The position numbers were made by a program, and so were the translations under genes. A stretch of 64,000 nucleotides of DNA, from assembly GCA_963650915.1 (NCBI GenBank), contig CAVJMJ010000001.1, positions 147,636 through 211,635 of the forward strand. Reading direction: 5' to 3'. The DNA is from UBA4636 sp963650915. GTDB lineage: Bacteria > Bacillota > Clostridia > Christensenellales > Borkfalkiaceae. Of the stretch, positions 24,421 through 33,590 are shown piece after piece; position 1 is the first letter of the stretch; each line of letters opens with the position of its first letter. Below the pieces are notes generated by a model, which had not been told where the DNA came from, searched no databases, and saw only the letters and a list, made by a program, of their open reading frames with translations.

Positions 24421-25869
24421 TTACCTCCTGTTTATAAATTTTCTGTTTTTGTCGCTACTATAAAGCAATTCTTCCGAAGTAACCTCGTCGGATTGTTCCG
24501 CCGCGTCGCAAAAAGCCTTTTCTTCTTCGCTTCTTGCGTAATTATCTCGGTCGATTTCTTTTTGGATTTCGTTAAGTTTTTCTATCAAAATTTCCCTTTG
24601 CGTCTTTTCGGGCTTCGTAACCTCTTTAGGTTGTTCGACGTCGTTACCTATCGAGCCGGAAAGCGTAAGTGCGAGTTTTGCCATTGCGGGACCTATAAGT
24701 TCGTATAAAATACTCGACGACATAATTATCGTTTGTATTACCGTGCCGACGTCTCCGCCGATGGTTCTGGCGGCAAGTTCGGATAGACCTATCGCAACGC
24801 CCGCCTGCGGTATAAGGGCAAGCCCCATGGCGTAAGTCGTTCTTTTTGGCTTTTTGCAAATTTTGCAACCCAAAAATGCACCGAGGTACTTACCGAGTAT
24901 TCTTACGACGAAGTATAGGCAACCAATCAATATAAGAGATACCCCCGCTATGCTCGAGCTTGTGTTAAAAAGCGTGTCGAGTTTGAAAGTCATACCCGAT
25001 CTTACGAAGAACATCAAAAGTATGGGCGGAGAAAAGTAATTGAGTTGCTTAAATAATTTATCGTCGCCCGACAGATTTATGTAAACGGCACCCATTACCA
25101 TACATGCAAGTAACGGAGAAACGTTTAGCGCGGCACCTACACCGCAAAGGGAGAACAACAAAGCAATCGAAACGATAAGTCTGTTATCGGTAGAACGCTT
25201 TTGCATAAGCACTTTCAATATAACGCCCGTTACACCGCCTAAAATCAACATTAAAATGTTGTACAAAAACGGCAAAAGCACCGTTTTTGTATCGACGTAC
25301 CCCGAAACCGTTGCCATTGCGACGGAAATTGCTATACTGAAGGCAAACAGCGACACTACGTCGTCGAACGCCACTATCGATATAAGAGTATCTACGAAAT
25401 CGCCTCTTGCCTTCGTCTGCCTGATGGTCATAAGCGTCGATGCGGGTGCGGTTGCCGAAGCAAGCGCCGACAATACGAGCGAAAAAGCAAGACCGAGATT
25501 AAGTATAAAATAGGTCAATACGAACACCAATAAAGACGCCATAAGCGATTCTAATACGGTAAGAATCAATAATTGCTTTCCCTTGCCCTTAAAGGACGAA
25601 ACTTTAAAAAATTCGCCTGCCGAAAATGCTATGAAGGCAAGCGCGACGTCAGATATGAAAGCCGAACCCTCTATAACGTTTTCGGGTACGGCGTTTAGGC
25701 AAAACGGTCCGATAATTATCCCCGCCAAAATGTAAGCGGTAACGTTCGGGAGTTTTAATAGTTTCGTTAGCCTCGTCATTAAAAAGCCCGATAAAAGCAC
25801 TATTGCTATTGCCAAAATTACGGCGGAGACCGGCGAAGTTGCCTGCAACTTTTGATAAAATTCAGTCAA
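24421..25869 (-). CDS. CPA2-type cation:proton antiporter (KefB/NapA-like)
   Basis: 482 residues with 12-13 membrane helices. CPA2 landmarks: PNVTAYILAGIIIGPFCLN in the early helices, and VSIVAFDDVVSLFAFSIAIS containing the paired-acid core of the ion-binding helix. The cytoplasmic C-terminus (about 405-482) is short, highly charged and has no TrkA_N nucleotide-binding domain, so it is closer to NapA-like Na+/H+ antiporters than to KefC. The open frame starts at TTG 25869 (MTEFYQ...), preceded by GAGGAGG at good spacing, so TTG is the likely start. A structured leader of about 140 nt lies upstream. Confidence 0.88.
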   Translation of the reverse strand: MTEFYQKLQATSPVSAVILAIAIVLLSGFLMTRLTKLLKLPNVTAYILAGIIIGPFCLNAVPENVIEGSAFISDVALAFIAFSAGEFFKVSSFKGKGKQLLILTVLESLMASLLVFVLTYFILNLGLAFSLVLSALASATAPASTLMTIRQTKARGDFVDTLISIVAFDDVVSLFAFSIAISVAMATVSGYVDTKTVLLPFLYNILMLILGGVTGVILKVLMQKRSTDNRLIVSIALLFSLCGVGAALNVSPLLACMVMGAVYINLSGDDKLFKQLNYFSPPILLMFFVRSGMTFKLDTLFNTSSSIAGVSLILIGCLYFVVRILGKYLGAFLGCKICKKPKRTTYAMGLALIPQAGVAIGLSELAARTIGGDVGTVIQTIIMSSSILYELIGPAMAKLALTLSGSIGNDVEQPKEVTKPEKTQREILIEKLNEIQKEIDRDNYARSEEEKAFCDAAEQSDEVTSEELLYSSDKNRKFINRR

Positions 25870-25889
25870 TTTTCCATCCTCCTCGATAT

Positions 25890-26000
25890 ATCTTTCTATA
25901 TATATTGAAACCGAATTATTGAAAACGACCGAACGGCGGGTTTGTGCGGTAAAAGGGCTCGAACGGCGGTTTTACGGCAATAAATATACATCGGTTTCAA
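25890..26000 (-). promoter_or_regulatory. Structured 5' leader of the antiporter operon, candidate riboswitch
   Basis: On the minus strand a 10-bp closing stem (TTGAAACCGA, 26000-25991, with TCGGTTTCAA, 25914-25905) encloses about 76 nt. Inside is a second hairpin, GC-C-GTAAAA / TTTTAC-C-GC (about 25978-25970 with 25954-25946). The motif CCGCCGTTCG occurs twice, once in that hairpin's loop (25969-25960) and once 3' of it (25939-25930). No terminator is evident; a short AU hairpin precedes the GGAGG. The layout suggests a ligand-binding RNA. The class is not identified. Confidence 0.55.
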
Positions 26001-26012
26001 AGTATATCGACT

Positions 26013-26041
26013 ATTTTACACTAAAAAAAGGGTAATGTCAA
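26013..26041 (-). promoter_or_regulatory. Promoter of the antiporter-MgtC operon
   Basis: Minus strand: TTGACA (26041-26036), 17 nt, TAAAAT (26018-26013). It predicts a leader of about 140 nt. Confidence 0.85.
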
Positions 26042-26189
26042 CATTAAAATCGAGTTTTTTAGTTTTTATACACATAATGCCTATTTGTACAAAAAGATAC
26101 AAAACCTAAGGTTTTGTCGATTAAATTACAACCGTAAAGCGATTAAATTACAACCGTAAACGTAAAAAAAGCGTTATGCCGTCTACGCT

Positions 26190-26765
26190 TTATCGGGGCG
26201 GTAACGATCGGTCGAGAAAATCAAAGTTGCCTTCCAAAAAGAATTTGTAGTCTCGGGTTTTTGCTTCGGCGTATTCTTTTTTTATCATTCTTTTAATATC
26301 GTCGAGTTCCTTTTCGGTAAGGCTTTCGTAGGGTTTGAAATCGATTGTTTTTAGTGAGATGAGTTTTAAAATATACTCGTAAGCGTCGGCAATGTATTCT
26401 TGCTTTAAAACTTTTACTGGCTTATCGCAAGTATATGCAAACGGTATGTTTTCAAGCTTAGTAAAATCATCCGAAACGACGGTATAAATATATCCGAAAA
26501 CGCCTCTATAGGTCGATTTAAGGGCATTTTTGTAATATTCTTCGATTCTTAATTTGTCATGAGAAAACCCGTAACTTGCCCACTTATAATATCTGTCGAG
26601 CGGTTCATGCATAGAAGAAAGCCAAAATTTTTCGACGGCGTTCGAAAGATAAACGCAAACGTTTGCTTTTTTTGAAGAAAAGTAGCATAGCGGTTTGTCG
26701 TGATTGGATATTCTCGGCTCGATATATTCGATTTCGCCGATTTTTGAGGCGTGGTACAATATCAT
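26190..26765 (-). CDS. Conserved hypothetical, possibly ADP-ribosyltransferase-like fold
   Basis: 191 residues, soluble, no signal peptide. The opening MILYHASKIGEIEYIEPR, then KPLCYFSSKKANVCVYLSNAVEKF, resembles the LYH-x-S/S-x-x-N pattern at the start of ART-like and RNA 2'-phosphotransferase-like folds. I cannot confirm a complete NAD-binding site. Several proteins of this kind are annotated as hypothetical in Clostridia. The C-terminus is charged and helical. It is monocistronic, with GAGGAATG before the ATG. It lies next to a 2.2-kb repeat-rich gap, and no partner gene such as an antitoxin is seen, so a toxin role is not supported. Confidence 0.55.
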   Translation of the reverse strand: MILYHASKIGEIEYIEPRISNHDKPLCYFSSKKANVCVYLSNAVEKFWLSSMHEPLDRYYKWASYGFSHDKLRIEEYYKNALKSTYRGVFGYIYTVVSDDFTKLENIPFAYTCDKPVKVLKQEYIADAYEYILKLISLKTIDFKPYESLTEKELDDIKRMIKKEYAEAKTRDYKFFLEGNFDFLDRSLPPR

Positions 26766-27636
26766 ATAGCATTCCTCGCTTTGTTTTTATTATCTTATAG
26801 ATTGCATTTATTATGCCAACCGTTATATATTTAATAACGTTGTTGTTTAAACGGTATTGGCGGGCAAAAAAAGCACGAATTTAAACGGTACGGACGGGCA
26901 TAAATGATCTGAGTTTAAACAATATGGCGAGCATAAAAGCCCGAGTTTAAACGGAGTGCGTATGCGCAAAAAGCCGAATCTGCTTTTTTGCTATTAAAAA
27001 ATCTTGATTGTTTTTTAAAATCTTTTTTGCTTTTTTAAAATGGCACTTTGTTTGCTTTTTAAAAGGTCATTTTGTTTATATTAAACATAAAAGTGCCTCT
27101 ATAGGTCGGTTATCGACACTTTTTAAAAAACAAAACACAAACAGCAAATTAAAATACCCGTGTTTTTAGATGAAAACATGTTTTTAGTTACACTTGTTTT
27201 AAAAAATACTTTTTTTGTTTATCTTAAACAAAAAAATGCCTCTATAGGTCGGTTATCGACACTTTTTAAAAAATACTTTATCGGAACGTTCTATTATTTT
27301 GCATGGTATTAAACGATATAAATTCCGTTGTCGTTTACGTTTTTTGTATGCACGATTACAAAAACGCAACAAATAATATTTTTTAACGACACATTCGTTA
27401 AGCAATCGGTTAATATCTTATATCAAATAATATCACATAATCGATAATTTTTCAAATATTTTACGTCGGCTGACAAAACGCCTATTAAATCAATTTTATA
27501 GGTACACAGTTACGTTAGATGTTCTTCTACGTTAAAATTCGCCCGTGGCGAGGGTGAAACCTTTCCATTTGTGAAACCTTTCTGTGGACTAATCATTTCC
27601 GTGAACCAAGCATTTCCGTGAACTAAGCCTTTCCGT

Positions 27637-27912
27637 AGGTCATCCTGAGCTTGTCGAAGGATCCAGCGGCAAAGCCGCGCATATTATATAATTTGCCATT
27701 CCTTGTTAGCCTTCACCCGGTAGGGGCAAGGGGGATCTCTTTGCGGTGGATGAGGTTGACTATATAATTTGTCATTCCTTATCTACCCCTTTTGTGCAAA
27801 GAGGGGTGTCGATGAAATCGACGGGGTGATTGTCGTAATAAACGTTATTCCCTTATGCGGCTAACGCCCGGATGTTTCGACTACGCTTGCGCTCCGCTCA
27901 ACATGACGTAAT
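27637..27912. repeat. MITE-like dispersed element, copy 1
   Basis: It starts GGTCATCCTGAGCTTGTC and ends GCTCCGCTCAACATGACG. The two ends are imperfect inverted repeats (GTCATcCTGAGC versus GTCATgTTGAGC on the other strand). Internal blocks GCGGCAAAGCCGCGCATA and TTTGCCATTCCTTG recur in the other copies. It has no open frame and no transposase. Confidence 0.75.
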
Positions 27913-27919
27913 AAGGTAG

Positions 27920-28360
27920 GGGAGTTAATATAAACTTTACAGTTATATAAATCGTCCAACCTCATCCGTCTCTACGAGACACCTTCCCCTACCAGGTGAA
28001 GGCTTGCTGACGCTCAATATAACTAAAAAGTAACTATAATCGACTTATAGAAGGACTTTTACTGTTAATCACATGTTAATAAACTTTACAATTACATAGA
28101 CCGCCCAACCTCATCCGTCTCTACGAGACACCTTCCCCTACCAGGTGAAGGCTTGCTGACGCTCAATATAACTAAAAAGTAACTATAATCGACTTATAGA
28201 AGGACTTTTACTGTTAATCACATGTTAATAAACTTTACAATTACATAGACCGCCCAACCTCATCCGTCTCTACGAGACACCTTCCCCTACCAGGTGAAGG
28301 CTTGCTGACGCTCAACATGACTAAAAAGTGACAATAATCGGCTTATAGGTGGACTTTTAA
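27920..28360. repeat. 149-bp tandem repeat, about 2.7 copies
   Basis: CCAACCTCATCCG recurs at 27956, 28105 and 28254, exactly 149 bp apart. Copies 1 and 2 are almost identical; copy 3 diverges after 28310. Each unit ends with a dispersed stem-loop (ATAATCGACTTATAG). The CTTCCCCTACCAGGTGAAGG block is shared with the MITE-like elements. Confidence 0.9.
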
Positions 28361-28993
28361 TGCGTTATAACCGGTGAATACACATAAGTTAATATAATCT
28401 TTTATCATTACTTTGATAAGCCTTTTACCTATTCCTATGGTAATATTTGTATAGAAAAAGGACACGGCAAATTACGATGTTGCGTAACTTGTGGTGTCCT
28501 CTTTTAATAATTTTTTAAAAGATTTGTTTTAAAATAATCTTTATAATAAAGTCTTTACAATGTTTGCTCAAAAATAATCTTTTGTAATAAAATCATATTT
28601 GTTTTAAGATAATCCTTATAATAAAATCTTTCTAAATAATTTAGTTTTCGGCCGTGGCTGTTTACTTCTCGTTTTTTAACTTCAAATACCTATTCTGTTT
28701 TAGTCGTACTTATTTACTTGGTCTACTACTACTAATTTACTTTGTAGTCTTTTAACACTACTATTTATTTCGTAGTTTTAGTCGCTTTAATTACTTTAAA
28801 GTTTTTAATCACTACTATTTATTTCAAGGCTTTCAGCCGTGGCTGTTTACTAAAAAATTTTTAATTACTATACTTACATTGCGTAATTTCAGTCATGTAG
28901 ATTTAGACCTTTTGCCGAGTAGATTTAGACCTTCAGACATAGGGATTTAGTCCTTCAAGCCAATGATTTTACGCCTTCGGCCGTGGCTGTTTA

Positions 28994-31537
28994 CTACGAT
29001 AGTAAAAATTCGACGGTTACGGTTTCGGTAACAGGGGCGGTAAATTCAACCGTCAACAAGCGAGTGTCGGGGGCAAAGTTACTGTCGGAAAGGATAAATT
29101 CGCCTTTCTTTTTGCTCCTCGTAATCGATTTTATCTCGGAACCGTTTACCAAAACTTCGGCAACGTTGGCTAAATCGCTTGCCATATGGTATTTGATGCG
29201 TATTTTGCGGGTTTTTTCGGCGTATTCGCCTTTAAAAGTACCGTTTGCTCCGCACAAAGTAAATATTACTTTATTATCCTCGTACTTTAATGAATATTCG
29301 GTCGTGCGGAATTCGCCTAATTTATAGGCGGTGGTGTTTCTGTCGTCTTCGTAGATAAAGCCTACGTCGGAAGCCGTTTTCGAAGGGAATAAATCAAAGG
29401 TAAGTTTATTCCATTTTTGAACCTTGGTGTTATGGGCGTCGGGTGCAGTAACCATAACCCCGCCCGAACGCATGAAAATCGGAAATACCGCAATGTCGTC
29501 GGTTTTAAACTTTATAGTCTTTCCGCCGACGTAACGTTTGCCGGTAAACAAATCGATCCACTGACCCTCCGGGAGATATACCTTGCGACTGTCTAAATCG
29601 TAAGATTCCGTGCTAAGCAGTCTTAAAACGGCTTTATCCCCGCCTTGGAAATATTCTATCTTTAACGTATGAACTTCATCGGCTTTAAATTTGCCCAAGT
29701 CGTACTTTGTCGCAGAATGGCAATTCCAATCGTCTACATAAAGTTTGCCGTCCACCCAAACGCGTACGCCGTCGTCTGCTTCGATAAACAATTTGCAATC
29801 TTTTTTAACGCAAACCGAAGTTTCCCATTTTGCCGAATATTCGTATACGGGTACTCCTTTTTCGGGCGAAACGTTGTCGCAATTCATCGTAATATCGTTG
29901 TAGCAAACTTCTTTAATAGGTTCGCCTTGAAGGCTTCTGCCGTCGTAAAATTTTACTTTAACGGGAGAGGTGAACCACGTCGACGGAACTTGATTAAATT
30001 TTGCACCGACCACGGGGGCAACGAGTAAGTTGTTGCCTATCATGTATTGAGCGTCGCACTTTGCCGCCTTTTTGTCGTTAGGGTAATTCCATAACATACT
30101 GCGACAAATAGGACTTCCGTCACGGTAGGCTTTGTATGCCTCGGTGTAAATAAGAGGTAACAAACGATACCTTAATTTTATGTAATTACGGGTAACTTTT
30201 TCGACTTCCTCGTCACCGTAAGCCCAAGGTTCGCGGTAACGAACGAGACCTTTCGTGCAGTGAGGACGCAAAACGGTAGCAAGACTACCAAACTGCATCC
30301 ATCTTATAAAAGCCTTCTTGTCGGGGTTGCCGATATGCCCTCCGCAATCGGGGTGAACGTACGCTATGCAGTTGTCCCCGCCCTTAACGATTTGGGTTAC
30401 CGCAGCGTATAAATCGGTGTAATCGGAACCGATATCGCCCGTCCACTGTATGGAATAACGGTGGCTTGCACTGTTACCTATGCCTAAGTAATTGCCGTTT
30501 GCGATGTTATCTACGTTCGACATGATGTCGGGACGACGATAAACGGTATCGTTTTTCGCCTTTTTTTGGTAAACGTGTTTCGTAATATCGCCGAAAACAT
30601 GCATCCCCCAAGTTTCGGGAGAAATGCCTTCAACGGGCGAAACGAGTTTGGTATGCCAGTTTCTATCGTACCACCAAGTATCGAGCCCGTTATTAAGATG
30701 CTCGGAAAGGCGGGTTTCGCGATATTCTACTTCTTTGGGGTCGATACAGTTTTTTGCTCCTTCAAAGGGTTCCGGATGGTCGTTAAACATAACGTCGACA
30801 CCGTGTTCGTGCGCAAAGCGGAAATACCCGGGCATGTCTGGGAATAAATCGGTATCTACGTCGTAACCTATACCGCGGTCGCTCGCCTTGCGCCAATCGG
30901 TATCGATTACTATGTTGTCTAAAGGAATGTCGTGTGCCGAGTAGTCCTCTATCATTTGCTCTGCTTCGCGCTGGCTATATTGATAATAACGACTGTTCCA
31001 ACTGCCTAACGTGGAAAGACGAACGAGTTCGGGTCTTCCGGTTAGTTCTACGTATAACTTACGCAATTTTGCACCGTCCTTTCTGCAGACGAGCAAGTAC
31101 ACGTCTTGAACGCCTTTTTCGATAACGTAGCCGTTATTCGGCTCGTTTACGAAAGTATAACCGCCATCGGGCACTATAACGCGCGGAGTATCCGCCAACG
31201 GGAAAACCACGGGGGTTTTGTCCATTAAAGGAAGTTCACCGCTGTTACGCAAATTTTTATAAACGTATTCGGTTTTTCCGTTCACCGAAAGGGTTATTCC
31301 GACAAGACTTTTGGCTTTTTTCGGAATAAATACCGTTATGTCGCCGTGCGTTACGGTGACGCCGTCGTCACCCGTTTTAACTTCGACGTCTACGCCTTTA
31401 AAACCGCTTTTGCTTGCGACGAGAAAGGTGTCTTTGTCGCAAAAAACGCCGTTTTTCGCTACTTCGAGACGAACTATGTCGTCGGAATAAAATTTAACCC
31501 GTATGTCGTTATAAATGTATTCTTTCACGTTTTTCAT
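28994..31537 (-). CDS. GH31 family alpha-glycosidase with PA14-like insertion
   Basis: 847 residues, no signal peptide, so cytosolic. The N-terminal beta-sandwich is about 1-165. The catalytic barrel has the early YYQYSQREAEQMIEDYSAHDIPLDNIVIDTDWR motif region, the nucleophile Asp about 291 in WWYDRNWHTKL, and the acid/base Asp about 368 in YSIQWTGDIG. A PA14-like beta domain lies about 580-680 (FIEADDGVRVWVDGKLYVD), seen in some GH31 subfamilies. The barrel and C-terminal sandwiches complete the fold. Specificity (alpha-glucoside, alpha-xyloside or other) is not readable. It is last of three hydrolase genes that share a promoter near 35.66 kb. Confidence 0.93.
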   Translation of the reverse strand: MKNVKEYIYNDIRVKFYSDDIVRLEVAKNGVFCDKDTFLVASKSGFKGVDVEVKTGDDGVTVTHGDITVFIPKKAKSLVGITLSVNGKTEYVYKNLRNSGELPLMDKTPVVFPLADTPRVIVPDGGYTFVNEPNNGYVIEKGVQDVYLLVCRKDGAKLRKLYVELTGRPELVRLSTLGSWNSRYYQYSQREAEQMIEDYSAHDIPLDNIVIDTDWRKASDRGIGYDVDTDLFPDMPGYFRFAHEHGVDVMFNDHPEPFEGAKNCIDPKEVEYRETRLSEHLNNGLDTWWYDRNWHTKLVSPVEGISPETWGMHVFGDITKHVYQKKAKNDTVYRRPDIMSNVDNIANGNYLGIGNSASHRYSIQWTGDIGSDYTDLYAAVTQIVKGGDNCIAYVHPDCGGHIGNPDKKAFIRWMQFGSLATVLRPHCTKGLVRYREPWAYGDEEVEKVTRNYIKLRYRLLPLIYTEAYKAYRDGSPICRSMLWNYPNDKKAAKCDAQYMIGNNLLVAPVVGAKFNQVPSTWFTSPVKVKFYDGRSLQGEPIKEVCYNDITMNCDNVSPEKGVPVYEYSAKWETSVCVKKDCKLFIEADDGVRVWVDGKLYVDDWNCHSATKYDLGKFKADEVHTLKIEYFQGGDKAVLRLLSTESYDLDSRKVYLPEGQWIDLFTGKRYVGGKTIKFKTDDIAVFPIFMRSGGVMVTAPDAHNTKVQKWNKLTFDLFPSKTASDVGFIYEDDRNTTAYKLGEFRTTEYSLKYEDNKVIFTLCGANGTFKGEYAEKTRKIRIKYHMASDLANVAEVLVNGSEIKSITRSKKKGEFILSDSNFAPDTRLLTVEFTAPVTETVTVEFLLS

Positions 31538-31563
31538 ATCCTTATTTTTATAGTTTTAAGTAC

Positions 31564-33588
31564 TTATTTTTTAAATTTTTTATGGTTTTCGAGTAATAGC
31601 GCAAAGCAACCGCCGACTACGCTACGAGCCCTGAAATACAACTGCTCGCCGGTGTCACCTCTGTACCAATCGCCGAAAGGTACGCGCTTTGGAGAGTTTT
31701 CCAAGAAATAAACGATAGGTTCGATTATTTTCTTGCGTTTTTCTTTATCGTCGGTAAGAACAGCCGTCCAGACCAACCAGTCGCTTTTTACGAAATTTTC
31801 AAGCTGTAAAATGGGCGTGCCGAAACGATCGCAAACCTTGACGTAATAATCTGTTTCGCTTTCCATGAATTTTTTGGAGAACAAGCCCAAATTCAAAAGT
31901 TTATCGAAAAGCATGTTGTATTTGATGCCGTAGGTGTCTTCGCCACCGTCCCAAGTAAGCGGAGAATGGGTAAATTTATTTGAGAAGGCTTCTATTTTAT
32001 TTGCATAATCGTGTGCCGTCTCTTCATATTTTTCATAGTCTTGTCCGCTTGCTTTTAAAAGTTCGGCATAACAGGCTATACCTACCGTCGCTTTAACGGC
32101 AAGGTTGAGGTTGTTTGCTATATGCCCCGCAAAGTCGTCGGTGCAAAGTTGGTTTGCCGGTTTAAGACCGTATTTTACAAGGTATTTAACCCATTTTTTG
32201 CACAAATCGGCGTTTTCCGAAAAGAGCGACAAATCGCCGTCGTAAGCGTAGCACGCCATAAGCATTATAATCATATTAGCGCATTCTTCGACGGGCATTT
32301 GCATGCTTAAATCCATCTCTCCGCCCGCTTCGGGGAAAAGATAGTATTGCGGATGAATTTCGCCAAACTCGGTTTTTGCCAAACTTTTATATTTGCCGTC
32401 CCTGTTTGCGCCGTAAACGTTACCCGCACAGTGAGGGTAGGTGCCGACGTCGTGAGGGGCAAAATCGAAATTCCATACCGGCATACGGGCAAACTTGATG
32501 ATGGGACGAAGCATACCTTTAACGTATTCGGTGTTATATAACAAATACAGAGGCATGCTCGGATAACTTACGTCAAGGGTGCCGATACAGCCGTTACTGC
32601 CGTTTTCCTTGGATAAGAATATCAAATTGCCTTTTTCGTCGCCGATAATAGTGTGTGCGGCGATACTTTGACGCAGGGAAGCAACGAGAATTTTATAATA
32701 ATCCTCGGAAATGCTTTCGGCTTGCTTTTTAATTTTGAGATCTTCTTCGTCGAGATGTTTTTCTATTTGCGCCTTGTGTTTACGAACGTCCGAAATGGCG
32801 TCGAGCACGGTGTGTTTTTCCAAATACAAACTCTTTTTGAAATCGCCGAAGTAGTCGATGGCGACTATACTGTCGTAAGCAAGGGTTATAAAACCGCTGT
32901 TTCCGTAAGCAAAAGCGGCTATATATTTTTCTTCGCCTTCGTTTGAAAAATCCTTTTCGCCGGTTATAAGATATCTTGCCAAATCGTAACCGTCGAGAGC
33001 GACGGCTTTTTCACCGCAAACGTACCAATAACCCCAATCGGCACCGCATAAGTCTTCGTTGTTGGACAAATACAGTTGACGCTTTAAGCCTAAAAAGGCT
33101 ACTTGGTCTTTGCCTAAATTATACGAATAGTTACGGCATGCGTCGTTTTTCGGCAAAAGATCGTTTGAATTATAAGCAATTCTTCTGTTTACGAAAAGCG
33201 ATACTTCCTCAACGTCGCTATCCCCGTTTAACTCGTAAGAAAGATAGCAAACGGGCTGGGAAACGCGCATCGGATCGTCTAACGGAAGGGGCGAAACGAA
33301 CTCCGTCTTAAAGTTAGAACCGTTTATATCAAAGGTATAAGTCGTTTTAAAGGATGAAATTTCAACGTCCTTTTGTTCGGCTTTTTTAACGGACTTTGCG
33401 CCGATTTTATCGACGTCGCCCAAAAAACACCAAATAGTGCCGTCGGTAAGTTTAACAAAGCCGTACATGGGCTTTTCTTCGCCGTACCAACTCGTTACCT
33501 GTGTTTTATTGAGTTCTTCCGTAGTACACCACAACGAAAAATTAGGATCTTTTAAAAATAGCGGATATGCGGGTAATTTTCTTTTCAT
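31564..33588 (-). CDS. DUF4965/DUF1793 (GtaA-like) protein, probable glycan-active enzyme
   Basis: 674 residues, no signal peptide. Landmarks of the GtaA-like family: an N-terminal NFSLWCTTEELN segment with TSWYGEEKPMYGFVKL, then the central region FLSKENGSNGCIGTLDVSYP with SMPLYLLYN, and the motif NFDFAPHDVGTYPHC. Members are often annotated as glutaminases, but they co-occur with glycoside hydrolases and have an (alpha/alpha)-barrel-like C-terminal half, so a carbohydrate role is likely. It sits between GH3 and GH31 genes in one operon, with a GGAGAT ribosome site. Catalytic residues cannot be assigned. Confidence 0.85.
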   Translation of the reverse strand: MKRKLPAYPLFLKDPNFSLWCTTEELNKTQVTSWYGEEKPMYGFVKLTDGTIWCFLGDVDKIGAKSVKKAEQKDVEISSFKTTYTFDINGSNFKTEFVSPLPLDDPMRVSQPVCYLSYELNGDSDVEEVSLFVNRRIAYNSNDLLPKNDACRNYSYNLGKDQVAFLGLKRQLYLSNNEDLCGADWGYWYVCGEKAVALDGYDLARYLITGEKDFSNEGEEKYIAAFAYGNSGFITLAYDSIVAIDYFGDFKKSLYLEKHTVLDAISDVRKHKAQIEKHLDEEDLKIKKQAESISEDYYKILVASLRQSIAAHTIIGDEKGNLIFLSKENGSNGCIGTLDVSYPSMPLYLLYNTEYVKGMLRPIIKFARMPVWNFDFAPHDVGTYPHCAGNVYGANRDGKYKSLAKTEFGEIHPQYYLFPEAGGEMDLSMQMPVEECANMIIMLMACYAYDGDLSLFSENADLCKKWVKYLVKYGLKPANQLCTDDFAGHIANNLNLAVKATVGIACYAELLKASGQDYEKYEETAHDYANKIEAFSNKFTHSPLTWDGGEDTYGIKYNMLFDKLLNLGLFSKKFMESETDYYVKVCDRFGTPILQLENFVKSDWLVWTAVLTDDKEKRKKIIEPIVYFLENSPKRVPFGDWYRGDTGEQLYFRARSVVGGCFALLLENHKKFKK

Positions 33589-33590
33589 TT

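Larger units (their letters stand above)
26766..28993. other. 2.2-kb repeat-rich intergenic region
   Basis: No credible gene. From left: AT-rich text with two dispersed stem-loops (27090-27125, 27237-27268); a MITE-like element (27637-27912); a 149-bp tandem repeat (27920-28360) with three more stem-loops; AT-rich sequence; then 28640-28993 with three copies of an 18-bp repeat, (C)GGCCGTGGCTGTTTACT, starting near 28649, 28835 and 28978. The last copy touches the 3' end of the GH31 gene. Confidence 0.7.

Noticed and set aside
26190..26765. Toxin-antitoxin module
   Set aside because: A single gene with no antitoxin-like partner next to it; only a weak ART-like N-terminal pattern.
26766..28993. 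Insertion sequence or transposase remnant in the repeat-rich gap
   Set aside because: No transposase-like open frame in any reading frame; only short non-coding repeats are seen.
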